NCBI GenBank assembly: GCA_023014485.1
Contig: JAJOZX010002581.1
Span: 577,970-641,969 of the forward strand
DNA: 64,000 nt
Source: Bathynomus jamesi
Taxonomy: Eukaryota > Arthropoda > Malacostraca > Isopoda > Cirolanidae
Reading direction: 5' to 3'
The position numbers and the translations under genes were made by a program. Positions within the stretch are counted from its first letter, which is position 1; every line of letters starts with the position of its first letter. This document shows positions 11,212 through 22,212 of this stretch, in pieces. The notes under the pieces were generated by a model. It worked only from the letters and a program-made list of their open reading frames with translations. It ran no database searches and was not told where the DNA came from.

Positions 11212-11375
11212 ATTAACCTAACCAGGCATTCAATTAACATACCCGGGCATTCATTTAATCTAATCGGGCATTCATTTGACCTAACCGGCCATTTAATTAC
11301 CTAATCGGGCATTTAGTTGACCTAACTGGGCATTCAATTAACCTAACCGGGCATTCAGTTTACCTAACCGGGCAT
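11212..11375. repeat. 21-bp tandem array, AACCTAACCGGGCATTCAATT type
   Basis: About seven to eight diverged copies of a unit containing CCTAACCGGGCATTCA. CCTAACC is one register of the arthropod telomere repeat TTAGG, but the unit is not a pure telomeric array. A related pair lies at 11078-11110 on the other strand. Confidence 0.8.
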
Positions 11376-11809
11376 ACATATATATATATATAGCGTTCAA
11401 CATCCACCCCGGCAACGCTATTGTTGCACTCGAACAATGAAAACTATGATTTGGCGGGCCGCATGGCCCCCAATTACTGTCGGTCAGTTATTTGGTCAAT
11501 AAACTATAGAAATGAACGCAGTCATGAAAATCTTAAGCTTCAAATCCGAGCTCATTGTATTAAGATTTGTGAAGCTTTAGATTTTCATGGCTGCGTTCTT
11601 TTCTGTAGTTTTATTGAATGAATAATTGGTTTGCCAGTAACTGGAAGGCCGCAGGCACCCCAATTACTGAGGCCCTAGGTGAGAGGAATAGGAATGATAT
11701 CCAGATAAAGGGCTACTGATGTTCAAAATAAAATACGCCGTAGGCCCACAATCCAGCCGAAGCACCGCAGATCGAGCAAAATCGGCGCGTATCGCCGACC
11801 TTTTGCTAG

Positions 11810-12127
11810 TTTAAACTCTACTTCTGGATGTATATGTAAACAACTCAATATACTGTAGTTAAATGAAGGAGTTACATAAAAAATTTAATATTCAAATAAA
11901 TTTCAGAATATTCTATCAGACTTTATGCGGCAAATTTGCCCATGAATAATTCCATAGTAATCATGATGTATGTTTAATTTTAAAGAAAATTCGAATTAAG
12001 TATACTGAAGTTAAAAAATTATTAATTTTCAGTAAATAAACTGTAAATCTTTAAAAACCAGTTGTTTAAAAACAAAGAAAACTCAATAATTATAACAATA
12101 TAACTATAACATTAATAACTATAACAT
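11810..12127. other. AT-rich DNA, nothing recognised
   Basis: Host-like AT-rich sequence between the Helitron end and the pogo-like element. Confidence 0.45.
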
Positions 12128-12239
12128 TAAGGGAAGGTAGGGCAAAACCGGGATGTAGGGGGAAAAAATAGTTAAAAATAAGGTCTTAAATTTATTAAGA
12201 AGTGCAAACTTAAAAATATCCTCAAGTAGTTTACAAGAC

Positions 12240-12281
<42 letters not shown>

Positions 12282-12944
12282 TATATATATGACTAAACCA
12301 ATCGTCAAGGGCGACTGACATTGGGATGTAAACAAGCAATTAGTAAACAAGCTAAGAAGGTATACTTACATTTAAACGTTTGTGTTTTTAACTTTTCAAT
12401 AAATTTTTTTCCTTACATTTAAACTTTTATGTTTTTAACTTTTCAATAATTTTTTTCAAGTAAGATTGTCATTTCACCTTCTTTAACTACATTTAAAAAC
12501 AAATTGGTGTAGACCGCATACTAAAGTGTGAATTTGTCTGTAGACCGCATACTAAAGGAGCACCAAATAAACAAATTACAAAATAATCATAAGAAAAACG
12601 ATTTTGCCCCATAGGTTGGGGCACGACTGCTTAAACATAGGAACAAAATCTAGTATCTTCTTTCACTACATCCGGAGATTAGTTGACATACTAATTGACC
12701 TAACTGAAATACGAGAACTCTAAATTCTTTAGTTGAAAAACCAAATAAGCTTCTTTCCATTAGTTTTCAGACAGTCATCGAGTTCCTTTCTTTGCTCTAC
12801 TGAGAACACATTTAAAGTTCCCCATTTGTGCAAAATAATAATAATAATAATAATATAATAATTCCATTTTTAATATCTCAATCAGACGTTTTTCATGAGA
12901 TACTTTGAATATATTAGAAGCAATCATTACCTTTAGTTTACGCA

Positions 12945-13118
12945 GCTTCTACTGATGAACCACTCTTTATTTTCTTCATTCGACATTGTACAGTTGACTG
13001 AGAGATGTTGAAAGAAGTGGCAGCTTTCCCACTTTCTTATTCATCACTTCTTCTAATCTTTTTCCATAGATTCTTCAGACCAACGTTGTATTTTCGTTTT
13101 GCGTTTATAATTCCTCAT
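12945..13118 (-). pseudogene. pogo-type HTH (psq) domain fragment
   Basis: From ATG at 13118 the minus strand reads MRNYKRKTKIQRWSEESMEK, then, in a shifted frame, NISQSTVQCRMKK-like sequence. K-R-K---W-eesmekA followed by the short helix-turn-helix is the N-terminal DNA-binding domain of pogo-family (Tc1/mariner superfamily) transposases. The rest of the transposase is gone. Frameshifts and stops rule out function. It matches the TIR class of the surrounding element. Confidence 0.65.
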
Positions 13119-13358
13119 ATTGAAACAAGAATATCTGAAATTAAATTTCATAATCTTAGGTGTATTTCAGATATACATCTAATTAGCTTTAAAGCATGGT
13201 TCAATTATTTTAAAAGTACAAGAAAGCATCCGCATAAACATAGGCCTATGCGACGCATCAGCGCTGAACTGGGGTAAAATCGAGCACTTTCAGATGCAAA
13301 AGCCAAATGGTTTGAGTATAAACAACTGTATAAGTACAATTGAAATCCTACAGATATA

Positions 13359-14576
13359 TAGGGTGTACATAAAGTCAGGATCTATTTTTTTGAAGCACTT
13401 GGAAATTATATGGAATTCAATCATAAAATGATAAAGTGGTAACATTTACTAAATAATTAAGAGTAGGATTCGACGTGACGCCCATCAGTATCCCTGCACA
13501 GCTCAAATCGTTCCGCAGCATTTCTAAACACATTCTGGAGCATTTGCGGGGTTATGTTATCTGCAGCAGTTCGTATACGTGTACGTAAGTTTCAAGACTC
13601 GTAATCTTCGTCTGATATACGTGCAAGTTGATAAAGCCCCATGCAAAGAAATCTAAAGGGGTTAAATCTGGTGATCTCGCTGGCCAAGGTCTGTTGCTTC
13701 CGCGTCCGATCCAGCGATTTGGAAAACGTCCATTTAGATAATCCTGAACAATTTTGGCATAGTGACAAGGAGCACCATCATGTTGATAGACGACGGTACT
13801 AACAATCTTATCCCCAATCAGCTGAGGTTCAAGGAATTGCTGCAACATTTCCAGATAAATAAGCCCCGTAACTGTAGCTTCAGCAAAGAAAAAAGGACCA
13901 TAAACCTTAGATTTTGTTAAACCCATCCAGACATTAACTTTAGGTGAGTCTCTTTCCCAATTTTGGACGAAATCATTCGGTCTTTCATCTCCCCAAATTC
14001 GACAGTTATGGCGATTTACTTTTCCACACGTATGGAAAGTGGCTTCATCACTAAAGAGAATGTTGTCCATTAAATTATCACTCCAGATTTGTTCTACGAG
14101 ATCAGCACACACAGCACTTCCTCGAGGGAAATCTTCCTCATGTAAATCATGTAAAACCTGCAAATGATAGCTTTTCTTCTGCAAATTAACTTTCAGAATT
14201 TTGTGCACAGATGACGTCGGGAGGCCGAGTCTGTGTGATGCAGCACGAACGGACGTACGTGGCTCCTCACTGATAATTCCGCGTACTGCATTCACGGTAA
14301 GATCTGACATACACGGTCGTCCTGATCTTGCTTCATCATTTACAGATCCCGTTCGTTTAAATTTGTTCACCAACTTTCGTATTGTCTTGTCTATTGGCCC
14401 CGGCTTATGAAATCTCCTTCTAAACTTCTCTCTGATGTCATTGTATTTCTTTCCCTCGATTCGCCAAATTACTATTGCCACACGCTCTTCTGTATTCATT
14501 CTAAGGGCTTCTGAAAAGAAAAATAGAAAAAAATAATTATTTCACAAAAATAGATCCTGACTTTATGTACACCCTG
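13359..14576 (-). mobile_element. DD41D (rosa-like) mariner, nearly intact
   Basis: TIR GGGTGTACATAAAGTCAGGA continuing into TCTATTTTT at both ends, with TA outside each. About 1.2 kb, single transposase gene on the minus strand. Nested in the pogo-like element, therefore younger than it. Confidence 0.9.
13457..14499 (-). pseudogene. DD41D transposase with one C-terminal frameshift
   Basis: The start MNTEERVAIVIW opens a paired helix-turn-helix region (YNDIREKFRRRF; TIRKLVNKFKRTGSV), followed by GRPCMSDLTV. The catalytic residues are all present: D in ILFSDEATFH, D in VVYQHDGAPCHYA and D in [13 protein letters not shown]. Counting residues from the second to the third Asp gives 41 between them, the DD41D spacing known for the rosa lineage rather than DD34D/DD34E. 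The uninterrupted frame ends at 13552, but the expected C-terminus (ADNITPQML ... AAERFELC, ending at 13457) continues in the next frame, so a single indel near 13590 separates it. Expected full length is about 347 residues, and 315 codons are open, so this is the best preserved transposase of the window. Confidence 0.9.
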
Positions 14577-14848
14577 TATAATACGTAGTAAGAATTTGTT
14601 TCACTAGTTCAAGTTAATCTGATGACTGTACAAAAATGCGTAAATATTAGATCACGAACTTAGATTACGAAGCTTTTGTCAATTTTGATAGTTCTTAAAC
14701 GCCCAGAAGCTTCCTTTTCTGCATATGTACTGGCAACCTCTTTGTTTTTAAGTTAATTGTATAGCGGTGATTTGTCACATTCCCCACGATAAAATGTTAA
14801 TGGCACTAGGTTGTGCCTCACTACCCGATTTTACCCCACCTTCCCTTA

Positions 14849-15216
14849 TATATATATACAGTACAGCATAGGCGTGCACACTGGGTACGCAAGGTACCCA
14901 GTGCGTATCCAATTTTTTTATTAAATTTAAAAATTTAAACTTTTTTAAATATTGGTAAAATGCTATTATAAACACCAATAAATTTTATAATTTATTCAGT
15001 ATACTTAAGCAATACGAAGTAAAATTAAGTGAAACTTCCTTGTTTTTTCATGTGCTTTCTTACAAGGTAGGCTCTGAGCATAAAATGTACTTGCATAGGA
15101 ATATGATCCTTAAGTGCTGGGCGGGGCTTAACAAATACTGCCTTACTACTAGCCGAAAAATGATCTGGGATACGCTGGAGTGTTTCAGCGTAGTTTCAGA
15201 AAAGGCGAAGTGGCTT
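14849..15216. other. possible hAT 5' end; otherwise nothing recognised
   Basis: TAGGCGTGCACACTGGGTAC at about 14869 with the palindrome CTGGGTAC GCAAG GTACCCAG resembles a hAT-type terminus and may belong with the hAT coding relic that follows. This is weak. Confidence 0.3.
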
Positions 15217-15681
15217 TGATGATTGTGTGGCAAAGGCGAAATATCGCATGTCATTGACTGCTGATGCAGAACCAAAACGAATAAGGCTAGCACAGACTGA
15301 TCAGCCAGATTTGGAACTAAAAAGACTTTATTTAGAAATCATAGATACGGTTTGCATGCAAGTTATTGCTCGGTTTGGAAATCTGTCACAGTTGAAATTT
15401 TTGGAACTTCTGAATCCCGAAAATTTTCTAAAATTTAACCAAGCATTCACTGATGAATGCCTGAACTTCAAAAACTCGTAGAGCTAGTATTAACCATTCC
15501 CTCTACAACTTCATCAGTAGAAAGATCATTTTCGGCTTTGAGGAGAATTAAAACGTATCTAAGAAGTACAATGGGCGAAGAAAGGCTGTCATACTAAGCC
15601 CTTATGAGCATCGAAAATGAGTTATTAGTCCAAATGAAATCTGACCCATCATTCTACGATTCAGTAATAGATGAATATTGA
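15217..15681 (+). pseudogene. hAT transposase C-terminal relic
   Basis: The first part (ORF from 15227) gives LYLEIIDTVCMQVIARFGN. After a frame change at about 15475 the sequence reads TIPSTTSSVERSFSALRRIK then TYLRSTMGEERLSY, a stop, ALMSIENEL. The ...ERSFSALRRIKTYLR.TM...RL..L.L...E block is the hAT dimerisation domain, most similar to the ZMYM-like hAT proteins common in arthropods. Only the last 150 codons or so survive, with one frameshift and a stop, so it is dead. Confidence 0.8.
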
Positions 15682-15872
15682 AGTAAGAATCATAGGGTCG
15701 ATCTGAAATATCGATAAAAATCGCGCTGTCGCATAAAAATAGTTAAATATATAACGTGTCCAGTGTCCACCCCATCATCCAGATTTGGTAAGTACCATTA
15801 CTACCGTACCAAGATCACAATTTATTATAGTTTATATCATCGTTATTTCTTGAAAAACCTGCATAATAAAAT

Positions 15873-15936
<64 letters not shown>
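15682..15936. repeat. AT-rich spacer ending in (TA)n(CA)n microsatellite
   Basis: 15876-15890 is TA, 15891-15936 is CA. The next transposon inserted immediately after the CA tract. Confidence 0.85.
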
Positions 15937-15940
<4 letters not shown>

Positions 15941-16336
15941 GTGTCCTATAAGTCTGAAACCATAGGGTAAAATAAGTAATTCATGTTTTTCCGTTTATAC
16001 AAGTGCCCATGATGTCTTTGTGTAAGGAAGAACGCATCCAGGTAATTCTGCTCGTGGGAAATCGGAGTCAGAGGGAGGTCGCTGAGGAATTTAACAGATT
16101 GCATCCGGTTCACGCGCCGATAACACACAGTTGTGTCGGCAAACTTGTAGCAAAGTTCAGGGAAACGGGATCCATAGGAAATAAACCACGCAGTGGACCT
16201 CCGAGGACATCCACCAACGATGACACAGCCGCTACCATCCTCGCTCATTTCGAAAACAGTCACCAAAAGTCTCTTCGGCGTTTTTATTGCCGTTTTTATC
16301 ATTTTGCCCTATGGTTCCAGACTTATAGGACACCCT
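15937..16336 (+). mobile_element. 400-bp mariner-type MITE keeping the transposase N-terminus
   Basis: The TIRs read CAGGGTGTCCTATAAGTCTG with continuation into AACCATAGGG, repeated inverted at 16310-16336. The interior has an open frame from 16003 with two helix-turn-helix motifs (REVAEEFNRLHP; CVGKLVAKFRETGSI) and PRSGPPRTSTND, then jumps straight to the right TIR. The catalytic domain is absent, so this is an internal-deletion derivative. The N-terminal pattern is that of DD41D-type/mariner-like transposases. Confidence 0.85.
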
Positions 16337-16403
16337 GTATATATATATATATTATTGGCAGCAGCGTAACCCATTGCTAGCTTCACCGCACGCGCCTGCT
16401 GTA

Positions 16404-16545
16404 CAGGGTGTTATCAAATTATGTTTCATAAATTTGTTTACATATTCAGGACGTCAAAGTAAACAAAAAAGTTCCTATGAACATATATCCGCAGTCGCTT
16501 TGTTTCCGAGATACATTGCTTACTTGCCGAGGACGATCTAATTAC
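16404..16545 (+). mobile_element. 5' end relic of a mariner-like element
   Basis: Begins CAGGGTGTTATCAAATTATG after TA. The phrase TCGCTTTGTTTCCGAGATAC matches the 5' leader of the element at 60008 (ATCGTTTTGTTTCCGAGTTA). No right end was found. Confidence 0.5.
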
Positions 16546-17164
16546 AGTGTAAGTTTAAGTTGAAGTTTAAGTGGAAAGGCAAATATGAAGTTTAAGTGGA
16601 AGTATGAACAGTTAAAATTATCTTTACAAAGAGCACCATTCCGCCATACGCCAATTTCAGGGTACAGCACTCGCAGCAGCATTGCCAGGCAAATTTTAAA
16701 GGAGGAAATTGCAGACACCAATCGACCAGGGAGGTACTCCGGGATGGATGTTAAGCAGGAGACAGGGAGTGTTGGAACTCCCGTTTCTCCTGTCACTGTC
16801 CTCTTTAGCTGATATCTTTCTGTGTCTCATCTACCCTGTGAGCAGTTCAGCATGCTCTCAAACACACACTTCTCCCTCTCCCTCTATTCTTCCCTACACA
16901 TACATGCATTTTACACACTACCCAATCTTTTCAAAATTTATAAAAAAATAGCATTGTGACCTTCGGAGTCTTTGATTTTGTCTCTTTCTTTCTTATAAAG
17001 GTGGGCAGTTTTGCAGGCACCCGACTTTGGCGACTCCATTCTACATAAAAAACGAGGTCAAAATGCTGACGAGGCTTTCGTTTGTGGTTCATCACCACTG
17101 AAAGCAACAGTGCCCTGTATTAGTCTAGTCCAAAGAATATCCATATCCATATAGTATATACTGT
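16546..17164. other. unassigned; no gene recognised
   Basis: AAGTTTAAGT(T/G)GAAG is repeated a few times at 16549-16605, and an ACACACAC/CTCCCTCTC patch lies at 16862-16885. Nothing else is supported. Confidence 0.4.
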
Positions 17165-17800
17165 ATAGTGCCCTGCCAGAATAAAATTAACACCTTCCTA
17201 AAGCAAGGGAATGGACATATGGCATCGTCCTCTTGAACCACAATGTCCTCCAGGTGAAGTTTCTATTCCAATAAAAAGGCAGGAGCCTCTCATTTAAGAT
17301 GGATATTTAATATTGTGAATTAAGACGTCCCTCTACGAACACAAGACCAGTTTTTTCAAAGTGCTAAACACCTGCCCACACCATAACAGCACAATCACCA
17401 AATTTCACACTGGGTTGCAACAATTTGGGATTGAACATATCGCCACAGTTTCTTCATACCCAGATCCGTCTTCCTGAAGCAACCTCTTGGAATGTTGATT
17501 CATCTGAGGAAACAAAAGAGTGCCAAAACTGATCAAACTTGGGCTTCATCCGCAAGGACCACTCATATCGTTGCCTCTTATCAGGCTCAGACAGCGTTCT
17601 GCATAGACTGTTCTACATACAGTAGAACTTGGTACAAAGGACGTGTAGCTAGACGAAAGCCATTACTAACATGCAATGTTTTCAAACCTTGTGCATGGTT
17701 TGCCTCCTTTCGCAGGTATGTGGGATCTTATAAGTGTTGAAATATGCAGAAAAAGTAATTTGTGGATATGCGATTCGAAGACTGTTACCAATACCAATAA
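17165..17800 (-). pseudogene. Tc1-like transposase relic
   Basis: Minus-strand reading: DKRQRYEWSLRMKPKFDQFW, then SSDESTFQ with the first catalytic Asp, then KFGDCAVMVWAG and FEKTGLVFVEGRLN, then YISILNE. W.-.F.SDES.F, G....MVWG.. and G.LN...Y..IL is the Tc1 core. Several stops and frameshifts; the second Asp and the DD34E Glu are not clearly preserved and no TIR pair was found. A dead fragment. Confidence 0.75.
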
Positions 17801-18249
17801 CGTCTGTCAGAAAGCGCTCTGTAAGAGAAAGTAATTTAAACAAAACAACCATGCAAACTCCGTACTGTCGGGCATGGCTCTATGGAAGTTTAATATGGAA
17901 TTCAATAAACGGTTCGCTATGCATCGTATCTGAACGCAGTGTTCGGTAACCTATGCATGAAATAAAATATCCGCGTTCTAAATCAAGGAGAAAAATATTC
18001 ATTACCAAACAATGGAAAAAATGTATCCAATTTTGTATTCCAAAAAATACATTTTATACGATATTATTTTCTATTCAATAAAAAAGAAATCTATATTACA
18101 AGTGCTTTCGTATTTTGCTGTTACTGTTTTTCTGTATGGTGAGTTTTTAATCATAAGAGGGTTTTTCTCATGAAATTATTATACTCATATATATGTATAT
18201 ACTATGATGAATAAAACCACGAAGGAAAGGAAACACAAAATATATATAT
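17801..18249. other. AT-rich DNA, nothing recognised
   Basis: Contains the short match to the window start (18213-18233). Otherwise nothing supported. Confidence 0.4.
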
Positions 18250-18469
18250 ACACGGTGAACCAAAAGTAGGTGGACAGTAGGTTGAATACGGTTTGTGTTA
18301 TATTATATTATAACTATGGTGTTCATTATAACTATGGTGTTTGTGTTATATTATTTAAATATTATAACTAAATTTATTTAAATTTTATTTTGTATTATAG
18401 TATACAAAAAAATTAAATATGTATTCTCAAAATAAACATTATCATTTACTGTCCACCTACATTTGGTTC

Positions 18470-18474
<5 letters not shown>
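18250..18474. mobile_element. 225-bp TA-flanked MITE
   Basis: TIRs of about 27 bp: CGGTGAACCAAAAGTAGGTG on the left and the inverse of GGGTGAACCAAATGTAGGTG on the right, both continuing GACAGTA. TA/(TA)n lies outside both ends. The AT-rich, non-coding interior has an internal duplication of ATTATAACTATGGTGTT. Tc1/mariner-type by target site. Confidence 0.85.
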
Positions 18475-18540
<66 letters not shown>

Positions 18541-18603
18541 TGTATATATATATATATATATACTATACATACATACATATATATCAGTATATATATATAT
18601 ATG

Positions 18604-18660
<57 letters not shown>
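18475..18660. repeat. (TA)n microsatellite
   Basis: Long TA tracts with CTG and CATACATA interruptions. The open frames through it translate to IYIYIY and are not genes. Confidence 0.95.
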
Positions 18661-18962
18661 ATAAAACTTTACAGTATATTGGTGAATTTAAATTATTTTA
18701 ACTTTTTCATACACAACATACAAAATGCTGTACCGAAGAATTGAGAGGAATTTTCAGATAGCCGATTGGCAGAGATAAGAAATTTTATCCAGTGTTCGCA
18801 GTCAAAGTCTCCGAATACTAAAAATTTCGTTTCAAAATCTTCCCAGATACGAGGGGAAAGTTAATGAAAAATTTACATCGACATTGGAGGGCATTGGAAG
18901 GGAACTATTTTTTTATTGGTTTGATAACTTCCCTCCCTTCTAGGCTCAAACAAAATGTGTTT
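18661..18962. other. unassigned unique-looking DNA
   Basis: No motif recognised. Confidence 0.4.
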
Positions 18963-19954
<992 letters not shown>

Positions 19955-20753
19955 TCTTATATAAATATTTTCGTCTGTCTGTTTTTGTTTGTCTGTCCTT
20001 TATGCAAGCGCAAACCGTATGACCTAGAGCTACCAAATTTGGCACGGGAACCTCTTATGGGATGAAGAATGTCAACACAGAGTCGGTCAGCCTGTCTGTT
20101 TTGTCTGTTTGTCTGTTTGTATGTTTGTGAAATTTATCCCGGGCAAAGCCGGGTACCTCAAAAGGACGTGTGTGTGTTCCAGCCATAACTCCAAATGGAA
20201 GCAGTTACGAACATGAAACTTCACACACACAGATTGATTAGGTCCCCAGGTTGTGCACCTGGGTGTTAATAAATTAAATAATTAAAATTACTGGGCCCGA
20301 AGGCCCCAGCACCGCGATTAAACTACAGAAAAAACGCAGCCGTGAAAATTTTGATTATTTGGTCAATAAAACTATAGAAAAGAACACAGTCATGAAAATC
20401 TTGAGTTTCACATATAATTATTTTTTAGGACGACTTCAAACCGCTTGACCTAGAGCCACCAAATTTGGCACGGGAACCTCTTATGGGATAAAGAATGTCA
20501 ACACAGAGTCGGTCAGCCTGTCTGTTTGTCTGTTTGTGCGAATAGTTACAGGAAGTGCGTAATGGTTGTTACAGGAAGTTAATGTGGCAATGTTTTTTTG
20601 CAGTTTTTTAAAATCCCAACAACTTTACCATGCCACCAAAGAAACGGGCAAGTTTGGGCAGATCTACATCAGCAGCCAGAAAAAATAAAGAAGCCCGGAA
20701 GCTGGGGATCTAATCTGAAATTTATCCCGGGCAACGCCGGGTACTTCAGCTAG
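19955..20753 (+). mobile_element. non-autonomous Helitron, complete ends
   Basis: The left end is A|TCTTATATAAATATTTTCG, followed by TCTGTCTG repeats. The right end is hairpin CCCGG GCAACG CCGGG (20726-20741), then TACTTCAGCTAG|T. Insertion between A and T and the CTAG terminus fit Helitrons. Inside, a segment with CCTCTTATGGGAT.AAGAATG occurs twice (about 20007-20125 and 20432-20540), and a copy of the terminal hairpin region (CCCGGGCAAAGCCGGGTACC) sits at 20139-20158, so the element looks like a partial tandem fusion of two ends. Confidence 0.8.
20630..20713 (+). pseudogene. 27-codon remnant resembling the Helitron protein N-terminus
   Basis: ATG at 20630 begins MPPKKRASLGRSTSAARKNK and ends in TAA 84 bp later. 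Arg/Lys-rich P.KR.SLGRST.AAR starts are familiar from arthropod Helitron Rep/helicase proteins. Here it lies just 40 bp before the Helitron 3' end, so it is a captured leftover, not a working gene. Confidence 0.5.
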
Positions 20754-21394
20754 TATATATATATAACCTAACGTCTGGTACCTTTAATTGATTTCAAAGA
20801 CTTTAACATTACTTTTGTCAACTCTCTTATTTCTATGTAGTAAAAGAAAAAATGATAGAAAATATTTATATATTGCAAGATGGTTTGAAATGGAAGAAGC
20901 TTTCGACTATAACTACAAAATTTAATACAGTTTTTAAAAGAAAAATAGTAAATTTATCTGTTGATATACAGTACATATCAAATGCATTGATCTCCTAATA
21001 TGTTGTTATTTTCCTATATAAAACAGTTTGCAATATTAAATTCCTGAACCAATTCTGTTACTACACTTTCAGATTATATTGCCTTATCTATTTTCAATAT
21101 CATATCTCTTTTCAGTTTCCACCTCCGAGTTTCTGGAACGCAGTCAGCGTCTGTTATTGCGAAGATGAAAGGCATGACAACACAAAAACTGAAGGAAAAA
21201 TATATGGTAATGGTGTAAAATCTGCAACCTTAGTCACGAAAGAACGGATAGACAAAAGAATAACTACAAGGAAAACGATGAAAGAAGTACAGTGGAATCA
21301 GTGATGAAGCGTATACTAATGAAAACTGTATAACGAGAAATTAAAAATGTTTGGCATCACCTTTTCGAAACTGCAAAGGTGATGGTGATAGCTG
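20754..21394. other. AT-rich DNA, nothing recognised
   Basis: A (TA)n stub at 20754-20765. Otherwise nothing supported. Confidence 0.4.
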
Positions 21395-21545
21395 GCACTT
21401 ACAACTTTACGTCGTATTAAAACCATAGGTCGCTACATCATTTTGACACAAAGGATGGTTATCCATCCACTTATTCAAAAGATCCAACACCACTAATCTA
21501 ACTGGAAGCGATGTTACGACTTGGACACGACATGACAACCATACA
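21395..21545 (-). repeat. old 5S rRNA-derived SINE copy
   Basis: The reverse strand matches the SINE at 35236-35449 piece by piece: GTCGTAACATCGCTTCC (versus GTCGTAACACCGCTTCC), a diverged 5S-like middle ending GTGGATGGATAACC, then ATGTAGCGACC and ACGTAAAGTTGTA. More diverged than the 35-kb copy and therefore older. Confidence 0.65.
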
Positions 21546-21839
21546 GTAGGAGCCATTTGAAAACTGCGAAAACTATGAAAGTCTCGCAACGAAAATTATG
21601 AAAAGAACGGAATGGCCATAAGATGTTTATTATATAATCATATATGATATAAACAATCTTAAAAGTAAATAAAATTAATAACTAAAACAAAAAATGACAA
21701 AAACAAGGTGAAATTATATTTTCATTCATAGGAAAAATCATACCATGGAGTGAATATTCAGAAATACTCTTCATACAGTTTTCAAAATGCTTCATGAATT
21801 TCACTTACGTCGGGAAGTACAAACTTTTATCGTCACAAA
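21546..21839. other. AT-rich spacer
   Basis: Nothing recognised. Confidence 0.4.
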
Positions 21840-22212
21840 TAGAGATAACACAAAAGTAATATGTTTATAATTACGTTAAGTGCAAGCATAAATATCAAAA
21901 CTGTTTTCAGTTTCGTTATTTTAATTACATGCTCAGATTTACAACATACTATACAGTATACAGTCCATACTATGCATTATGCAAGTTATGAGACTGTATA
22001 TTTACGTGGAATAACTCGTATTCTTCGCTTTGTTTAAAATGTTATGCCTAAGTTGCACAAATGAGAGGATTAAAGTCCAAACAACAAAAAGTTATGGAAC
22101 GAAATAACGGTAAAGGGTCTAACTCTTGTCAAAGCTAAAAAAGTTACGCTAAGTTAAACATTGATTTCAGTGTTACATAAAGGTTACGTTGAAATGTGCA
22201 AGTAATACGCAA
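21840..22212 (+). repeat. dispersed repeat shared with 48090-48480 (inverted)
   Basis: Shared blocks in the same order: CAGTTTC..., ATACTATGCAT, GCAAGTTATGA, AAAAAGTTATGGAACGAAA, TGTTACATAAAGGTTACGTT. The interior is rich in GTTACGT-type words on both strands. No coding potential. Confidence 0.6.

Larger units (their letters stand above)
9737..11809 (+). mobile_element. Helitron-like unit 2 (non-autonomous)
   Basis: Begins with the same TCTAATATACTATTTCAG as unit 1, directly abutting it, and ends with the hairpin TCGGCGC GTA TCGCCGA and CTTTTGCTAG followed by T. The first 360 bp and last 410 bp match unit 1; the middle differs. The middle holds AT-rich DNA, a GTGTGTG stretch followed by GTTCCAGCCA, also found in the Helitron at 20165, a TTAGG hairpin and a 21-bp tandem array. 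No Rep/helicase ORF was recognised. Confidence 0.65.
12128..14848 (-). mobile_element. pogo-like transposon relic, interrupted
   Basis: The ends are inverted repeats of about 30 bp: AAGGGAAGGTAGGGCAAAAC on the left and the reverse complement of AAGGGAAGGTGGGGTAAAAT on the right, each flanked by TA. Inside are a (TA)n tract (12243-12290), a 19-bp repeat TGTAGACCGCATACTAAAG twice (12510-12555), a pogo/psq-type DNA-binding domain (12945-13118) and a later-inserted DD41D element (13359-14576). Without that insert it would be about 1.5 kb. Confidence 0.7.

Noticed and set aside
11212..11375. Interstitial telomere array
   Set aside because: The unit is 21 bp with only one TTAGG-type word; not a (TTAGG)n array.
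11212..11375. CRISPR-like array
   Set aside because: Repeats are directly tandem without unique spacers, and the window is eukaryotic.
15060..15293. 77-codon minus-strand ORF
   Set aside because: Antisense to the hAT relic and without motif.
18419..18744. ORFs translating to long IYIYIY
   Set aside because: They are translations of (TA)n microsatellites; the same applies to ORFs at 26062, 31910, 36342, 49236 and 63373.
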